Assembly: GCA_013112545.1 (NCBI GenBank)
Contig: JABFGJ010000002.1
Span: 1-64,000 of the forward strand
Reading direction: 5' to 3'
From: Bacteroidota bacterium
GTDB lineage: Bacteria; Bacteroidota; Bacteroidia; Flavobacteriales_E; Vicingaceae
DNA length: 64,000 nt
In this document: positions 36,684 through 46,115 of the stretch, one piece after another
Layout of the letters: every line of letters begins with the position of its first letter
Position numbering within the stretch: the first letter of the stretch is position 1
Translations under genes and position numbers: made by a program
The notes under the pieces: generated by a model
The model's input: the letters and a program-made list of their open reading frames with translations, nothing else
Databases searched by the model: none
What the model was told of the DNA's origin: nothing

Positions 36684-38429
36684 CTATATACAAATTTGTT
36701 CCCAAGCTTGTTTAGCCTTTGTATGATTTAAAGTCATGGCTTTTTTCAACTTGATACATGCTGCTTGTTTTTGTCCTTGGGTGTTTAATATCATGCCGAA
36801 CAAAAAGTAGGCTTGTCCATAAGTAGGGTCAAGTTTTATAGCTGTTTCTAAATCCTTTGTTGCTAGTTCTATTTTTCCAATTTGCGCATAAGCAAAAGCA
36901 CGATTAGTATATACATCAGCACTTTTAGCCAACTTTATACTCGCTGTATAATCTGCAATGGCACTGTTTAAATCTTTGGCTTTTACCAATTCATTGGCTC
37001 GATTGAAATAAGCATCAGCATGCGGTCTTAATTTTAAAGCTTGATTAAAATCTCGCATCGCTTCATCTGATTTTTCGAGTTGAGCATAAAGTGAACCTCT
37101 ATTCGAAAAAGCATCGGCATAATAGGGTTTTTCTCGTATGGCGATATTAAAATGATTGAGTGCTTTTTGCGCTTTACCGGCTTGCATATAATAGGAGCCT
37201 AAATTGTTGTGGGCTTGCGCTACCTTTGGGTTTTTAGATAATACGTCCAGCCAAATGGTTTCGTCATTTTGCCAGATTTTGCTGCGTTCGAAACTTAAAA
37301 ATGCGAAGGCTAGAGGCACTAGCAGCAGTAAAATTTTAACTTTTTTATCCTGAACTTTATTCAAGAAAAACCCGAGAATAATCAATAAACCTAGCATCGG
37401 TAAATAAATGTACCGGTCGGTAGTTATTTGATTTCCTACAGGAATAAGTTGCAGCACAAGTGCAATTCCGATAAGGTAAAACAAAACCCCAAACTGAATA
37501 ACTTGATGAATCTTGTATTTCCAGCAAACAAAAGCAAAGGCTATTAAAAGTAAAGGGCTTAAATAATAAGTGATTGGCAATAGTCCTTCGCTGATTTCGG
37601 GATAAGCATAAAAAGCTGAAAGTTGATAAGGAAAAATAAACTTGATAGGGTAAAATAAGATGGAATGACAGATTAAGAAAAATCGATCAATTAAGTCAAA
37701 GCTAATGGATAGGTCTGATAGATGACCTGCGGATTCTCTGCTGTTGAGGGTAATTAATCCAAAAATAAGGGAAACAAGCAAAAGCGGAATTTTTTGAATG
37801 ATGCTTTTCCAAGTTCTGTTTTGAAAGAAAAACCAGTCTGTTGCAATTAAAAGCACTGGAAATACAATAGCTGCTGATTTGGCAAAGCAAGCTAATGTAA
37901 ACAAGATAAAACAGCTAATGTATGTGTACTTATTTTTTGATTCAAAAAATTGAAGGTATTGCAAGAATGCCATTAAAAAGAAAGCGGTAAAGCAGAGATT
38001 GCTAAAAGCTGATACCCAAGCTACAGATTCAACTTGCATGGGGTGAAGCGCAAAAATAGCCGCTGCAAAAAATGCGCTAAAATCCTTAAAGTTTAATTTC
38101 TTAAAAATAGAATATACGAGTAGAATATTAATGCAGTGAAATAGAAAACTGAGCAGGTGAAAGGCAGTTGGGTTTAATCCAAAAAGGGCAAAAGTAAAAG
38201 CATAAAACAAGGTGCTAATTGGTTGATACATGCCAACGCTTGTGCTTTTAAAAATGTCGATTAACTGATTTATGTTAAGTTGTTTGATGTTTGGGTTATG
38301 AACAACTTGTACTTGGTCGTCTAGATGAGTAAATGCATTGGTGAAGCTAGAGAGATAAACGAAAAAGGCAATTAACAGTAATCCTAAAAGAGCATAATTT
38401 CGCTTATTTTTAGCAGCGCTTAAACCCAT
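36684..38429 (-). CDS. Membrane protein with GT-C-like N-terminus and TPR C-terminus
   Basis: A 581-aa protein. About ten hydrophobic segments fill residues 1-380. They carry an early acidic pair (FTHLDDQVQVVHNPNI) as in GT-C glycosyltransferases, and the segment YQPISTLFYAFTFALFGLNP seen in bacterial TMTC-like proteins. The last 180 residues are about five TPR repeats (AQAHNNLGSYYMQAGKAQKA, ADAFSNRGSLYAQLEKSDEA). It may use a lipid-linked sugar to modify periplasmic proteins, by analogy with eukaryotic TMTC mannosyltransferases; this is inference. It starts one base after the stop of the TPR histidine kinase. Confidence 0.75.
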   Translation of the reverse strand: MGLSAAKNKRNYALLGLLLIAFFVYLSSFTNAFTHLDDQVQVVHNPNIKQLNINQLIDIFKSTSVGMYQPISTLFYAFTFALFGLNPTAFHLLSFLFHCINILLVYSIFKKLNFKDFSAFFAAAIFALHPMQVESVAWVSAFSNLCFTAFFLMAFLQYLQFFESKNKYTYISCFILFTLACFAKSAAIVFPVLLIATDWFFFQNRTWKSIIQKIPLLLVSLIFGLITLNSRESAGHLSDLSISFDLIDRFFLICHSILFYPIKFIFPYQLSAFYAYPEISEGLLPITYYLSPLLLIAFAFVCWKYKIHQVIQFGVLFYLIGIALVLQLIPVGNQITTDRYIYLPMLGLLIILGFFLNKVQDKKVKILLLLVPLAFAFLSFERSKIWQNDETIWLDVLSKNPKVAQAHNNLGSYYMQAGKAQKALNHFNIAIREKPYYADAFSNRGSLYAQLEKSDEAMRDFNQALKLRPHADAYFNRANELVKAKDLNSAIADYTASIKLAKSADVYTNRAFAYAQIGKIELATKDLETAIKLDPTYGQAYFLFGMILNTQGQKQAACIKLKKAMTLNHTKAKQAWEQICI

Positions 38430-38430
38430 T

Positions 38431-40473
38431 TTAACTTAGCATTTGATAATTCTTATGCTTCCATTGAAAAGTGAAACTAAGACCGTTTTCGTTATAAACT
38501 TTCATTTTAGCTTCTAATTGTTCGGCTAAAGTATAGATTAGCAAAAATCCAAATGAGTCTTGATTATCGGGTTGTATTTCTTCTGAAAGTCCAATGCCAT
38601 TATCTGAAATTTTTAAAGTGATTTTTGCATCATGCTCTGACATTTCAATTTTTATTTCCCCTTTTCGGTCATTCGGAAAGGCATGTTTTATTGCATTGGT
38701 TATCACTTCATTGATTAAAAGCCCGCATGGAATAGACTCGTCTATAGATAATTTTACATCGTCAACATCCATGCGTAAATGAATTTTATTTTCATCTACT
38801 TGATAGGTGTGGATTAGTTGTGGAATAAGGTTTTGCACATAGGTGCTAAAGCTTGTAATGTCGTCTGTATCCCTTTTATACAAAGATTCATGAATCAAAG
38901 CCATAGAATTAATTCTTGCGCGACTTTCTTCAATTATTTCATTGAGCCTTGGGTCGGTAACGTATTGATTTTGTATGCTCAGCATGCTTGAAATGACTTG
39001 CAAATTATTTTTTACCCGGTGATGAATTTCTTTTAATAGTGATTTTTTGACTTGCAAATCACTTTCAATCACTTTTTGGTTTTCAACTAATTTAGAGTTA
39101 AGCTTTTTATTTCTTTGATTGATAATAGAAGCTAAAAACAGAGAGCCAATCAGCAAAGCTCCAAATACAATTAAGCCAACAATAAGTTGTTTCTGGTTTT
39201 TTATTTCCTTGGCAATTAATTGTTCTCTTTGTTTAGAAATTCTTAACTCATCTTTAAAACGGTCTAATTTGTTGCCTTCGTCTCTTGCTATCTCATTGAT
39301 TTTTTTATCTTCTATCCTCAAGCTGTCCTGAAATAATAGGTGACGATGAAAATAATGAGCGCTTTTTTCAAATTCATTTCTTTCATAGAGTCGGTTGGCA
39401 ATAAACAATGAAGCTTCTGACTCAATTTCTATATCTGGAATGGTGTCCATAATGAACAAGCATTGCTTGCCGTACCAGATGCTTGAATCAACTTCATTTA
39501 ATTTGAATTTAACTTTCGCTAATTCAAGCAGTCCAGCCGCTTTGCCAATTTCATAATTGATATCTGTGTCAATCTGCAAGCCCTTTCTTAAATAATAAAG
39601 TGCGCTATCTATTTGATTTAATCCAGAGTAACTAACACCTAGATTATGATAAAGCTGACCGATTGTAATCTTTCGATCACTTTTAATAATTTCTGGCAAG
39701 GCATCATAAAAAAGAATGTTTGCCGTGTCGTATTTTTTTTGTTCTAAATAAACGAGACCTATATTGGTTTGACAAATGGCAGAACCTAAACTGTCATTAA
39801 AACCTAAAAACTCTCGTTGAGCCAACTTATAATTGTAAACCGATTCTTTATAGTGTTCGATAAAGAAATAAGTTATTCCAATTTGTAAATAGGAAAAAGC
39901 CAAATGATATTTTGAGCCCGTTTCTTTAAACTGATTGGCCGCATCAAAAATTGTCTCTACAGACTTTAAATAGTCACCAGTAGCATATTCAATTGCTCCT
40001 TTTTTTAGCAATAACTCACCTTTTCGATCCAAGTTTTGCATGGCTTCATACAATTCAAGTGAGCTCATTGTGTTTTGAAGCGCCTTATCAAAATTGGTTT
40101 CGTTCAAGTAAATTTCAGCAAGAGCATCATAATAGTATGCTATGCTGCTAGTGTCTTTTCTTTGTTTTGCTATTTCTAGCACCCCATTTACTTCTTTTAT
40201 TAATTCGCTAACAGAAAAATAGTTATAGAAGAAATGTAGTTTCTGATCTGCAAGGTTTTGAAAAATGGAATCGTTAAATTCACTAATGTTTAAAATCAAT
40301 TTATTTAATTGCTGCCTTGCTGTTGAAGTATCTGATTCAACTAATTGTTTTGTTTTTTCAAGAATAGAAGTGTTATAAGATAAGGTGCTGTCTAAATTAA
40401 GTAAATTGCCTTGAGCTGTAGAAAACGATAAGTTCGCAAAAAATATAAAAAGTACGATTAGTAGCTTAGGCAT
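38431..40473 (-). CDS. TPR-containing sensor histidine kinase (HisKA_2 type)
   Basis: A 680-aa protein with a signal peptide (FFANLSFSTAQG) and about seven periplasmic TPR repeats (residues 50-380; QLYHNLGVSYSGLNQIDSAL). A TM helix follows (about residues 413-435, LIVGLIVFGALLIGSLFLAS). The kinase core has the H-box KEIHHRVKNNLQVISSML near residue 483 and an HATPase with NEVITNAIKHAFP and ISDNGIGL. HisKA_2 kinases commonly signal in general stress or light pathways. No response regulator is adjacent, so its partner is elsewhere. It is translationally coupled to the TPR membrane protein gene. Confidence 0.92.
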   Translation of the reverse strand: MPKLLIVLFIFFANLSFSTAQGNLLNLDSTLSYNTSILEKTKQLVESDTSTARQQLNKLILNISEFNDSIFQNLADQKLHFFYNYFSVSELIKEVNGVLEIAKQRKDTSSIAYYYDALAEIYLNETNFDKALQNTMSSLELYEAMQNLDRKGELLLKKGAIEYATGDYLKSVETIFDAANQFKETGSKYHLAFSYLQIGITYFFIEHYKESVYNYKLAQREFLGFNDSLGSAICQTNIGLVYLEQKKYDTANILFYDALPEIIKSDRKITIGQLYHNLGVSYSGLNQIDSALYYLRKGLQIDTDINYEIGKAAGLLELAKVKFKLNEVDSSIWYGKQCLFIMDTIPDIEIESEASLFIANRLYERNEFEKSAHYFHRHLLFQDSLRIEDKKINEIARDEGNKLDRFKDELRISKQREQLIAKEIKNQKQLIVGLIVFGALLIGSLFLASIINQRNKKLNSKLVENQKVIESDLQVKKSLLKEIHHRVKNNLQVISSMLSIQNQYVTDPRLNEIIEESRARINSMALIHESLYKRDTDDITSFSTYVQNLIPQLIHTYQVDENKIHLRMDVDDVKLSIDESIPCGLLINEVITNAIKHAFPNDRKGEIKIEMSEHDAKITLKISDNGIGLSEEIQPDNQDSFGFLLIYTLAEQLEAKMKVYNENGLSFTFQWKHKNYQMLS

Positions 40474-40506
40474 AAGGTGTATTTACTTTGACTAAATGTA
40501 AGGAAA

Positions 40507-41499
40507 TTATAAAGACAAATACTTTTTAACCATATTTTTTGAACCTAGGATTGTAGGAACTCGTTGATGAAGCTCTGTTGGTTCAATTTCTAAAATCCTT
40601 GTATCACCTGTAGTTGCAATTCCTCCAGCTTGTTCTAAAATAAAGGCCATGGGATTACTTTCGTACAACAATCTCAGTTTTCCATGAGGTGCTTTGCTCG
40701 TTGCTGGGTATAAAAATATGCCACCTTTAATTAAGTTTCGGTGTATATCAGCAACCATAGAAGCTATGTATCTCGCCGAGTAAGGTCTGTTTGTTGCCGC
40801 ATCTTCTTCTTTGCAATAAGCAATATAATCTTTTACTTGCTGATCGCAATACACCATATTGCCTTCATTTATTGAGTATATTTTTCCATCTTCCGGCACT
40901 TTTACATTGGGATGCGACAAACAAAATTCTCCAATAGAAGGATCTAAAGTAAAACCATTAACTCCATTGCCTGTTGTGTAAACTAGCATGGTTGATGAGC
41001 CATAAACCACATAACCAGCTGCAACTTGTTTTTCGCCTTTTTGTAAAAAATCTGCCTCAGTGGCCAATTGTCCAACTTCAGATTTTCTTCTGTATATGCT
41101 GAAAATTGTTCCAATAGAAACATTTACATCGATGTTAGATGAACCATCTAAAGGATCAAAGGTGACAACGTATTTGCCATTTCTTGAAAACTCTGAATCA
41201 AAAGCAACAAAATCATCATTTTCCTCAGATGCGATTCCACAAGCTTCGCCACCATTTTTTAAAGCAGAAATAAATTGCTGATCGGCAAAAACATCAAGTT
41301 TTTGCTGTGTTTCTCCTTGTATGTTTTCATTTTCTGTTGCGCCTAAGATATTTGCCAAGCCTGCTTTATTGACCTCTCGGTTTACAATTTTTGTCGCAAT
41401 TACAATATCATTTAGCAAACGAGTTAATTCTCCTGTGGCATATTTAAAATCATCTTGTTTTTCAATGATAAACTCGCTTAACGTTTTTACTCCTCTCAT
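40507..41499 (-). CDS. fbp: Class I fructose-1,6-bisphosphatase
   Basis: About 330 aa from ATG 41499 ([15 protein letters not shown]). The frame is open to 41583, but the extra 28 residues look non-coding. Active-site motifs are [20 protein letters not shown], the metal site [20 protein letters not shown], and the substrate-side [18 protein letters not shown]. It hydrolyses fructose 1,6-bisphosphate to fructose 6-phosphate in gluconeogenesis. It is divergent from the GNAT gene. Confidence 0.96.
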   Translation of the reverse strand: MRGVKTLSEFIIEKQDDFKYATGELTRLLNDIVIATKIVNREVNKAGLANILGATENENIQGETQQKLDVFADQQFISALKNGGEACGIASEENDDFVAFDSEFSRNGKYVVTFDPLDGSSNIDVNVSIGTIFSIYRRKSEVGQLATEADFLQKGEKQVAAGYVVYGSSTMLVYTTGNGVNGFTLDPSIGEFCLSHPNVKVPEDGKIYSINEGNMVYCDQQVKDYIAYCKEEDAATNRPYSARYIASMVADIHRNLIKGGIFLYPATSKAPHGKLRLLYESNPMAFILEQAGGIATTGDTRILEIEPTELHQRVPTILGSKNMVKKYLSL

Positions 41500-41594
41500 G
41501 GTGGCTAGATATTGAATTTTTTTAGTTTGCAAATATCGGAAACTCAATTCATCTCTAAAATAGCATTTCAATAAAATACTCAATAGGCTTTTTA

Positions 41595-41602
41595 TACTTT
41601 TG
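41595..41602 (+). promoter_or_regulatory. -7 box (TACTTTTG) of the GNAT gene
   Basis: An exact TAnnTTTG match ends 15 nt before the ATG at 41618, predicting a leader of about 9 nt. It lies in the fbp/GNAT divergent gap. No good -33 TTG was found at the usual distance. Confidence 0.4.
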
Positions 41603-41617
41603 TCAAAAAACTAAGGG

Positions 41618-42088
41618 ATGTCGTTTTTAATTAGAAAAGGAAGAAAAGAAGATTGCCAAGCCGTGTTAGAACTCATAAAAGAACTAGCCATTTTTGAGCG
41701 AGCAGAAAAGGAGATGGTTCTCAGCCTAGAAGAATTACAAGAAGATGGTTTTGGAAAACATCCAATTTATGAGATGTTTGTAGCTGAGCTTCACGACAAA
41801 GTGCTTGGGGTGGCTTTGTATTATGAAAAGTATTCAACATGGAAAGGGCGTTGTATTTATTTAGAGGATTTAATTGTGACTGAAAAACACAGAGGAATTG
41901 GAGCTGGTAAAGCATTGTTTGAAGCCGTTATTCAAGAAGCAAAGCAGAGAAATAGCGGAAGAATGGAGTGGCAAGTATTAGATTGGAACCAAAGTGCCAT
42001 TGATTTTTATAAAAAATACGAAGCAGAATTAGATGGAGAATGGATTAACGGAAAATTTAGAAGAGAACAATTGCAAAAGTTTAGCTAA
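41618..42088 (+). CDS. GNAT N-acetyltransferase (diamine/thialysine acetyltransferase-like)
   Basis: A 156-aa GNAT protein. The acetyl-CoA-binding motif A is LEDLIVTEKHRGIGAGKALF, with the pyrophosphate loop HRGIGAGK. The C-terminal WQVLDWNQSAIDFYKKY and NGKFRREQL are shared with spermidine/thialysine acetyltransferases (SAT1/SAT2-like). An amine substrate is likely, but the exact one is unknown. One base separates it from the aspartate kinase ATG. Confidence 0.88.
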   Translation: MSFLIRKGRKEDCQAVLELIKELAIFERAEKEMVLSLEELQEDGFGKHPIYEMFVAELHDKVLGVALYYEKYSTWKGRCIYLEDLIVTEKHRGIGAGKALFEAVIQEAKQRNSGRMEWQVLDWNQSAIDFYKKYEAELDGEWINGKFRREQLQKFS

Positions 42089-42089
42089 C

Positions 42090-43358
42090 ATGAAGGTATT
42101 TAAATTTGGGGGAGCATCGGTGAAAGATGCAGCAGCAATAAAAAATATTGCCGCTATTATTAAAACATTTGGCGATGATTCTTTAGTGATTGTAATTTCG
42201 GCCATGGGAAAAACGACCAATGCACTAGAAAAGGTGGTTCATGCTTTTTATTATAAAACAGGTGAAGCCGAAACGCTTTTAAATGAGGTAAAGAAATTCC
42301 ATTTTCAGATTTTAGATGAATTGTTTGATTCTAAAACTCATCCGATTTATCAAGAATTACACAACACCTTTGTGGAAATTGAATGGCAAATTGAAGATGA
42401 ACCTGTTGGGAAATTTGATTTTGAATATGACCAAATGGTTGGAATTGGTGAAATGCTTTCAACGAAAATTGTAAGTGCATACCTCAATGAAGTTTCTTGT
42501 CAAAACAAATGGTTTGACGTTAGAGGTTTAATTCGAACCGACAATACCTACCGAAATGCTAAAGTTGACTGGACTGTTAGCACGGAGCAAATACAAGGAG
42601 AGTTAGCTAGTTTCTTAAATGCTAAAAAAGGGAGTATTGCTATAACCCAGGGTTTTGTGGGTTCAAGTTCAGAAAACTTTACCACCACTTTAGGGCGTGA
42701 AGGTTCAGATTTTACAGCTGCAATTCTGGCAAACATTTTAGATGCAGAAGAAATTACGATTTGGAAAGATGTGGAAGGCATGTTAAATGCCGATCCCAAG
42801 TATTTCGACAAAACCATTAAGCTAAACAATATCTCATACTTAGAAGCGGTAGAATTGGCTTATTTCGGTGCATCGGTAATACATCCAAAAACGATAAAAC
42901 CCTTGCAAAATAAGGGAATTCCCTTGCAGGTGAAATCTTTTTTAAACCCTGGAAATAAAGGCAGTTTAATCGACCAAAATTCAAGCGCCGATTCTTTAAT
43001 TCCATCTTATATTCACAAGCCGAATCAAATTTTGATTTCGATTGCAGCAAGAGATTACTCCTTTATCACGGAAGATAATTTAAGTGCCATTTATGCCACA
43101 TTTTCTAAGCATGGAGTTTCGATAAACATCATGCAGAATTCGGCCATTAGTTTTTCCGTTTGTGTGGATAATGAAATTCCTAAAATAAATGGACTGATAG
43201 CTGAATTGCAAAGCGATTACAAAGTAACCTATAACACCGATCTACAACTGCTTACGGTAAGGCATTATACCGAAGAAATCATCGAAGAGTTGATTGCAGG
43301 TAAAACCATTTTCTTAGAACAAAAAAGTAGGAGTACCGCAAGGTTTGTGGTGAAATAA
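42090..43358 (+). CDS. Monofunctional aspartate kinase
   Basis: About 422 aa from ATG 42090; the frame is open upstream to 42033 but that overlaps the GNAT gene, and MKVFKFGGASVKD is the family start. Kinase motifs are KFGGASV (Ser-for-Thr variant of KFGGTSV), TLGREGSDFTAA and IWKDVEGMLNADPK. The C-terminus carries an ACT domain (AIYATFSKHGVSINIMQNSA) for allosteric control by an amino acid. It catalyses the first step of Lys/Met/Thr and diaminopimelate synthesis. No homoserine dehydrogenase domain is fused. Confidence 0.94.
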   Translation: MKVFKFGGASVKDAAAIKNIAAIIKTFGDDSLVIVISAMGKTTNALEKVVHAFYYKTGEAETLLNEVKKFHFQILDELFDSKTHPIYQELHNTFVEIEWQIEDEPVGKFDFEYDQMVGIGEMLSTKIVSAYLNEVSCQNKWFDVRGLIRTDNTYRNAKVDWTVSTEQIQGELASFLNAKKGSIAITQGFVGSSSENFTTTLGREGSDFTAAILANILDAEEITIWKDVEGMLNADPKYFDKTIKLNNISYLEAVELAYFGASVIHPKTIKPLQNKGIPLQVKSFLNPGNKGSLIDQNSSADSLIPSYIHKPNQILISIAARDYSFITEDNLSAIYATFSKHGVSINIMQNSAISFSVCVDNEIPKINGLIAELQSDYKVTYNTDLQLLTVRHYTEEIIEELIAGKTIFLEQKSRSTARFVVK

Positions 43359-43391
43359 GTTGGGTAAGGCAATAATATAAAAACATTTTCA

Positions 43392-43985
43392 TTGAAACTA
43401 ACTTCATATATAGAGTCTCTTATTTTGACTTTGGATGCAATTCCTGAAGAGAGAAAGGAACGCCTGAAACTGCTTTTTCAATACATCAAATTAAAACGAG
43501 AAAAAAACGAAGCAATACTGTTAAATTTTGTTTGTACTCACAATTCAAGAAGAAGTCAATTGGCGCAAATATGGGCTCAAACTGCCGCTGATTATTATGG
43601 AATAGATTGCAAAACATTTTCTAGCGGAGTAGAAGTCACTTCTTTTAATGCAAGAGCAGTAAATGCAATTGAAACGGTTGGATTTAAAACCATAAAAGGA
43701 AAAGGAGAGAACCCAGTTTATACCATCGACAATGGATTTCAATCGATGTCTTGTTTTTCGAAATTGATTGATGATAAAACAAACCCTCAATCTAATTTTG
43801 CTGCAATAATGACTTGCTCGCATGCAGATGAAAACTGCCCAGTAGTGTTGGGTATGGAAAAACGAATTGCCTTAAATTACGAAGACCCAGGAGTATATGA
43901 CGGAACAGCTTTGGAAGAAAAAATGTATCTAGAACGCTCTGAACAAATAGCAAGAGAAATGTTTTATCTTTTTTCTAAAATCTAA
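43392..43985 (+). CDS. Low-molecular-weight phosphatase / ArsC-type arsenate reductase-like protein
   Basis: A 197-aa protein that appears to start at TTG 43392. The P-loop is FVCTHNSRRSQLAQ (CX5R), and the C-terminal EDPGVYDG carries the general-acid Asp of the LMW-PTPase fold. About 40 extra N-terminal residues precede the P-loop. Thioredoxin-type ArsC uses extra Cys; C147-like cysteines are present (MTCSHADENCPVV) and could serve that role. The ACR3 exporter gene lies 15 bp downstream, so an arsenate-reducing role is well supported. Confidence 0.85.
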   Translation: MKLTSYIESLILTLDAIPEERKERLKLLFQYIKLKREKNEAILLNFVCTHNSRRSQLAQIWAQTAADYYGIDCKTFSSGVEVTSFNARAVNAIETVGFKTIKGKGENPVYTIDNGFQSMSCFSKLIDDKTNPQSNFAAIMTCSHADENCPVVLGMEKRIALNYEDPGVYDGTALEEKMYLERSEQIAREMFYLFSKI

Positions 43986-44000
43986 AAGAATACATTGACT

Positions 44001-45029
44001 ATGAAGAAACTCAATTTTTTCGATAAAAACCTAACTCTATGGATTTTCCTTGCTATGGCAGTTGGGGTTTCCTTAGGGAAATTTGCTCCTAAACTTCCAG
44101 AGTTTATCAATTCGCTTGGTTCAAATTCTACCAATTGGCCAATCGCCATCGGTTTGATTTTAATGATGTATCCACCGCTAGCCAAGGTAAATTATAAGCT
44201 TTTACCACAAGTCTTTAAAAACGTAAAAGTGCTGTCCATTTCATTAATTCTTAATTGGGTTATCGGTCCAGTTTTGATGTTTATTTTGGCTTTGCTTTTT
44301 TTACAAGATTATCTCGAATACATGGTCGGCTTAATTCTTATTGGTTTAGCACGCTGCATTGCCATGGTGTTAGTTTGGAACGATTTAGCTGAAGGCAGTC
44401 CCGAGTATGGGGCTGGTTTGGTTGCGTTGAATAGTATTTTTCAAGTCTTTGCTTATTCGTTTTATGCTTGGTTATTCATTACCGTTTTGCCTCCCTTTTT
44501 TGGCTTCGAAGGGGCTGTTATCGATATTCCAATTTCTACCATTGCCGAAAGTGTTGCCATTTATTTGGGTATTCCGTTTTTAGCTGGCGTTTTTAGCCGC
44601 TTTTTCATGGTGAAACTAAAAAGTGAAACCTGGTATTCAGAAAAGTTTATTCCTGCTGTATCACCGCTTACTCCCATTGCTTTATTGTTTACCATCATCG
44701 TTATGTTTTCACTCAAAGGCGAGCAAATAACCCAATTGCCTTATGATATCTTTTTAATTGCCATACCTTTGATTATATATTTCGTTTTCATGTTTTTAAT
44801 AGGCTTCTTTTTTAGCAAAAAAATGGGAGCTAGCTATGATAAAAATATGTCGATTTCTTTCACAGCAGCTGGCAATAACTTTGAATTAGCCATTGCCGTT
44901 GCCATCGCTGTCTTTGGTTTAAATTCGGGGCAAGCATTTGTTGGTGTAGTTGGTCCACTGATAGAAGTTCCCGCATTAATTTTATTGGTTCGGGTGGCTT
45001 TTTGGTTGAAAGGCAAGTATTATCATTGA
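44001..45029 (+). CDS. ACR3-family arsenite efflux transporter
   Basis: About 342 aa from ATG 44001; TTG 43995 is a weaker alternative. Ten hydrophobic segments are expected. The ACR3 signature is visible as [21 protein letters not shown], whose Cys is essential in characterised ACR3 proteins, and as [24 protein letters not shown] in the eighth to ninth helices. It exports arsenite made by the preceding ArsC-like enzyme. No ArsR repressor or other ars gene is adjacent. Confidence 0.93.
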   Translation: MKKLNFFDKNLTLWIFLAMAVGVSLGKFAPKLPEFINSLGSNSTNWPIAIGLILMMYPPLAKVNYKLLPQVFKNVKVLSISLILNWVIGPVLMFILALLFLQDYLEYMVGLILIGLARCIAMVLVWNDLAEGSPEYGAGLVALNSIFQVFAYSFYAWLFITVLPPFFGFEGAVIDIPISTIAESVAIYLGIPFLAGVFSRFFMVKLKSETWYSEKFIPAVSPLTPIALLFTIIVMFSLKGEQITQLPYDIFLIAIPLIIYFVFMFLIGFFFSKKMGASYDKNMSISFTAAGNNFELAIAVAIAVFGLNSGQAFVGVVGPLIEVPALILLVRVAFWLKGKYYH

Positions 45030-45163
45030 GCTGATTGAATTTAAAAAACATAAAGTCATTTAGAATTACTTAATTTGGACTAGAAAATGGATAAAATGCA
45101 ATAAGTTTTTTCATAAGCTAGCGAGAATTTAAACATGACAAACTGATAGTAGCCATTTTATTG

Positions 45164-45195
45164 AGTCATTAGACTTTTCAAAAACTCTAATGACT
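45164..45195. other. Perfect 10-bp stem hairpin of unknown role
   Basis: AGTCATTAGA (45164-45173) pairs with TCTAATGACT (45186-45195) around a 12-nt loop. No T tract follows, so it is not a standard terminator. It lies between ACR3 and the repeat array and could stabilise the 3' end of the ars mRNA. Nothing else is recognised in 45030-45275. Confidence 0.5.
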
Positions 45196-45275
45196 GTTGG
45201 TAATCAAGTCTTGTTCTTAACATTTGGGGTATTAATTATTCAAAGGCTGAATCAAAGTGGTTTAAACAATTAATA

Positions 45276-45334
45276 ACCGCAAAGTCACAAAGCTCGCAAA
45301 GAAGAACCCTCTGCGTTCTTAGCGTCTCTGCGGT
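45276..45334 (+). repeat. Imperfect inverted repeat, copy 1
   Basis: A 59-bp imperfect palindrome from ACCGCAAAG to GCGGT. The left arm has three GCAAAG-type steps; the right arm matches it as CTCTGCG..TTAGCG..CTCTGCGGT. An A tract follows and then the ATG of a truncated GxxExxY copy. Similar sequences often accompany GxxExxY genes in other genomes. Confidence 0.8.
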
Positions 45335-45348
45335 AAAAAAAATAAGCC

Positions 45349-45530
45349 ATGACAGAAAACGAAATATCCAAGAAGATTATAGGAGCAGCTATTGAAGTAC
45401 ATAAACAATTAGAACCTGGCTTATTAAAGTTTTATGAAATTTGTTCGGCTAATGAATTAAAGACAAGGTGCTTATCCACTCCAGTAACATAAATGTAATA
45501 GACGAGGTAAAGATTAGCAAACAATTAATA
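45349..45530 (+). pseudogene. Internally deleted GxxExxY copy 1
   Basis: It starts [20 protein letters not shown] like the intact gene at 46116 and stops after 47 codons at 45492. The sequence after the shift reads in another frame as a relative of the intact protein's C-terminal tail (NVIDEV.K). About 200 bp of the middle is therefore missing. The LLESSYE motif has become LLKFYE, losing the defining Glu. Confidence 0.8.
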
Positions 45531-45589
45531 ACCGCAAAGTCGCAAAGCTGGCAAAGATGAACCCTCTGCGTTCTTAGCGTCTCTGCGGT
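45531..45589 (+). repeat. Imperfect inverted repeat, copy 2
   Basis: The same 59-bp element as at 45276, with a few substitutions (CTGGCAAAGATGAA in the centre of the left arm). It lies 255 bp after copy 1. Confidence 0.8.
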
Positions 45590-45603
45590 AAAAAAAATAA
45601 GTC

Positions 45604-45785
45604 ATGACAGGAAACGAAATATCCAAGAAAATTATAGGAGCAGCTAATGAAGTACTTAAACAATTAGGGCCTGGCTTATTAAAGTTTTATGAAATTTGTT
45701 CGGCTAATAAATTAAAAACAAGGTGCTTATCCACTCCAGTAACATAAATGTAATAGACGAGGTAAAGATTAGCAAACAATTAATA
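45604..45785 (+). pseudogene. Internally deleted GxxExxY copy 2
   Basis: It shares the internal deletion, the LLKFYE change and the stop position of copy 1 (stop at 45745-45747). It differs by substitutions such as MTGNE for MTENE. It is 255 bp from copy 1, fitting tandem duplication of a 254-bp unit. Confidence 0.8.
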
Positions 45786-45844
45786 ACCGCAAAGTCACAA
45801 AGCTCGCAAAGAAGAACCCTCTGCGTTCTTAGCGTCTCTGCGGT
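45786..45844 (+). repeat. Imperfect inverted repeat, copy 3
   Basis: The same 59-bp element, identical to copy 1 in both arms as far as I can see by eye. Confidence 0.8.
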
Positions 45845-45857
45845 AAAAAAATAAGCC

Positions 45858-46042
45858 ATGACAGAAAACGAAATATCCAAGAAAATTATAGGAGCAGCTA
45901 ATGAAGTACTTAAACAATTAGGGCCTGGCTTATTAGAAAGCAGCTATGAAATTTGTTTGGCTAATAAATTAAAAACAAGGTGCTTATCCACTCTAGTAAC
46001 ATAAATGTAATAGACGAGGTAAAGATTAACAAACAATTAATA
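45858..46042 (+). pseudogene. Internally deleted GxxExxY copy 3
   Basis: It has the same internal deletion as copies 1 and 2 but keeps the intact [11 protein letters not shown] segment, so it is closest to the full gene. The stop is at 46002-46004. The shifted-frame tail reads [15 protein letters not shown], comparable to the intact gene's [15 protein letters not shown]. It appears to be the ancestral form of the deleted unit. Confidence 0.8.
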
Positions 46043-46101
46043 ATCGCAAAGTCGCAAAGCTCGCAAAGAAGAACCCTCTGCGTTCTTAGCGTCTCTGCGG
46101 T
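46043..46101 (+). repeat. Imperfect inverted repeat, copy 4
   Basis: The same element, directly upstream of the intact GxxExxY gene (ATG at 46116); the first bases read ATCGC instead of ACCGC. Confidence 0.8.
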
Positions 46102-46115
46102 AAAAAAAATAAGTC

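Noticed and set aside
41500-41583. N-terminal extension of fructose-bisphosphatase
   Set aside because: The extra 28 residues have no family similarity and the normal start is at 41499.
42033-42089. Upstream extension of aspartate kinase
   Set aside because: It lies in another frame over the end of the GNAT gene; the family start KFGGASV follows the ATG at 42090.
45276-46115. Integron attC-like or tRNA-like elements
   Set aside because: The palindromes have no attC core sites and no integrase, and the sequence between them is a repeated, truncated GxxExxY gene.
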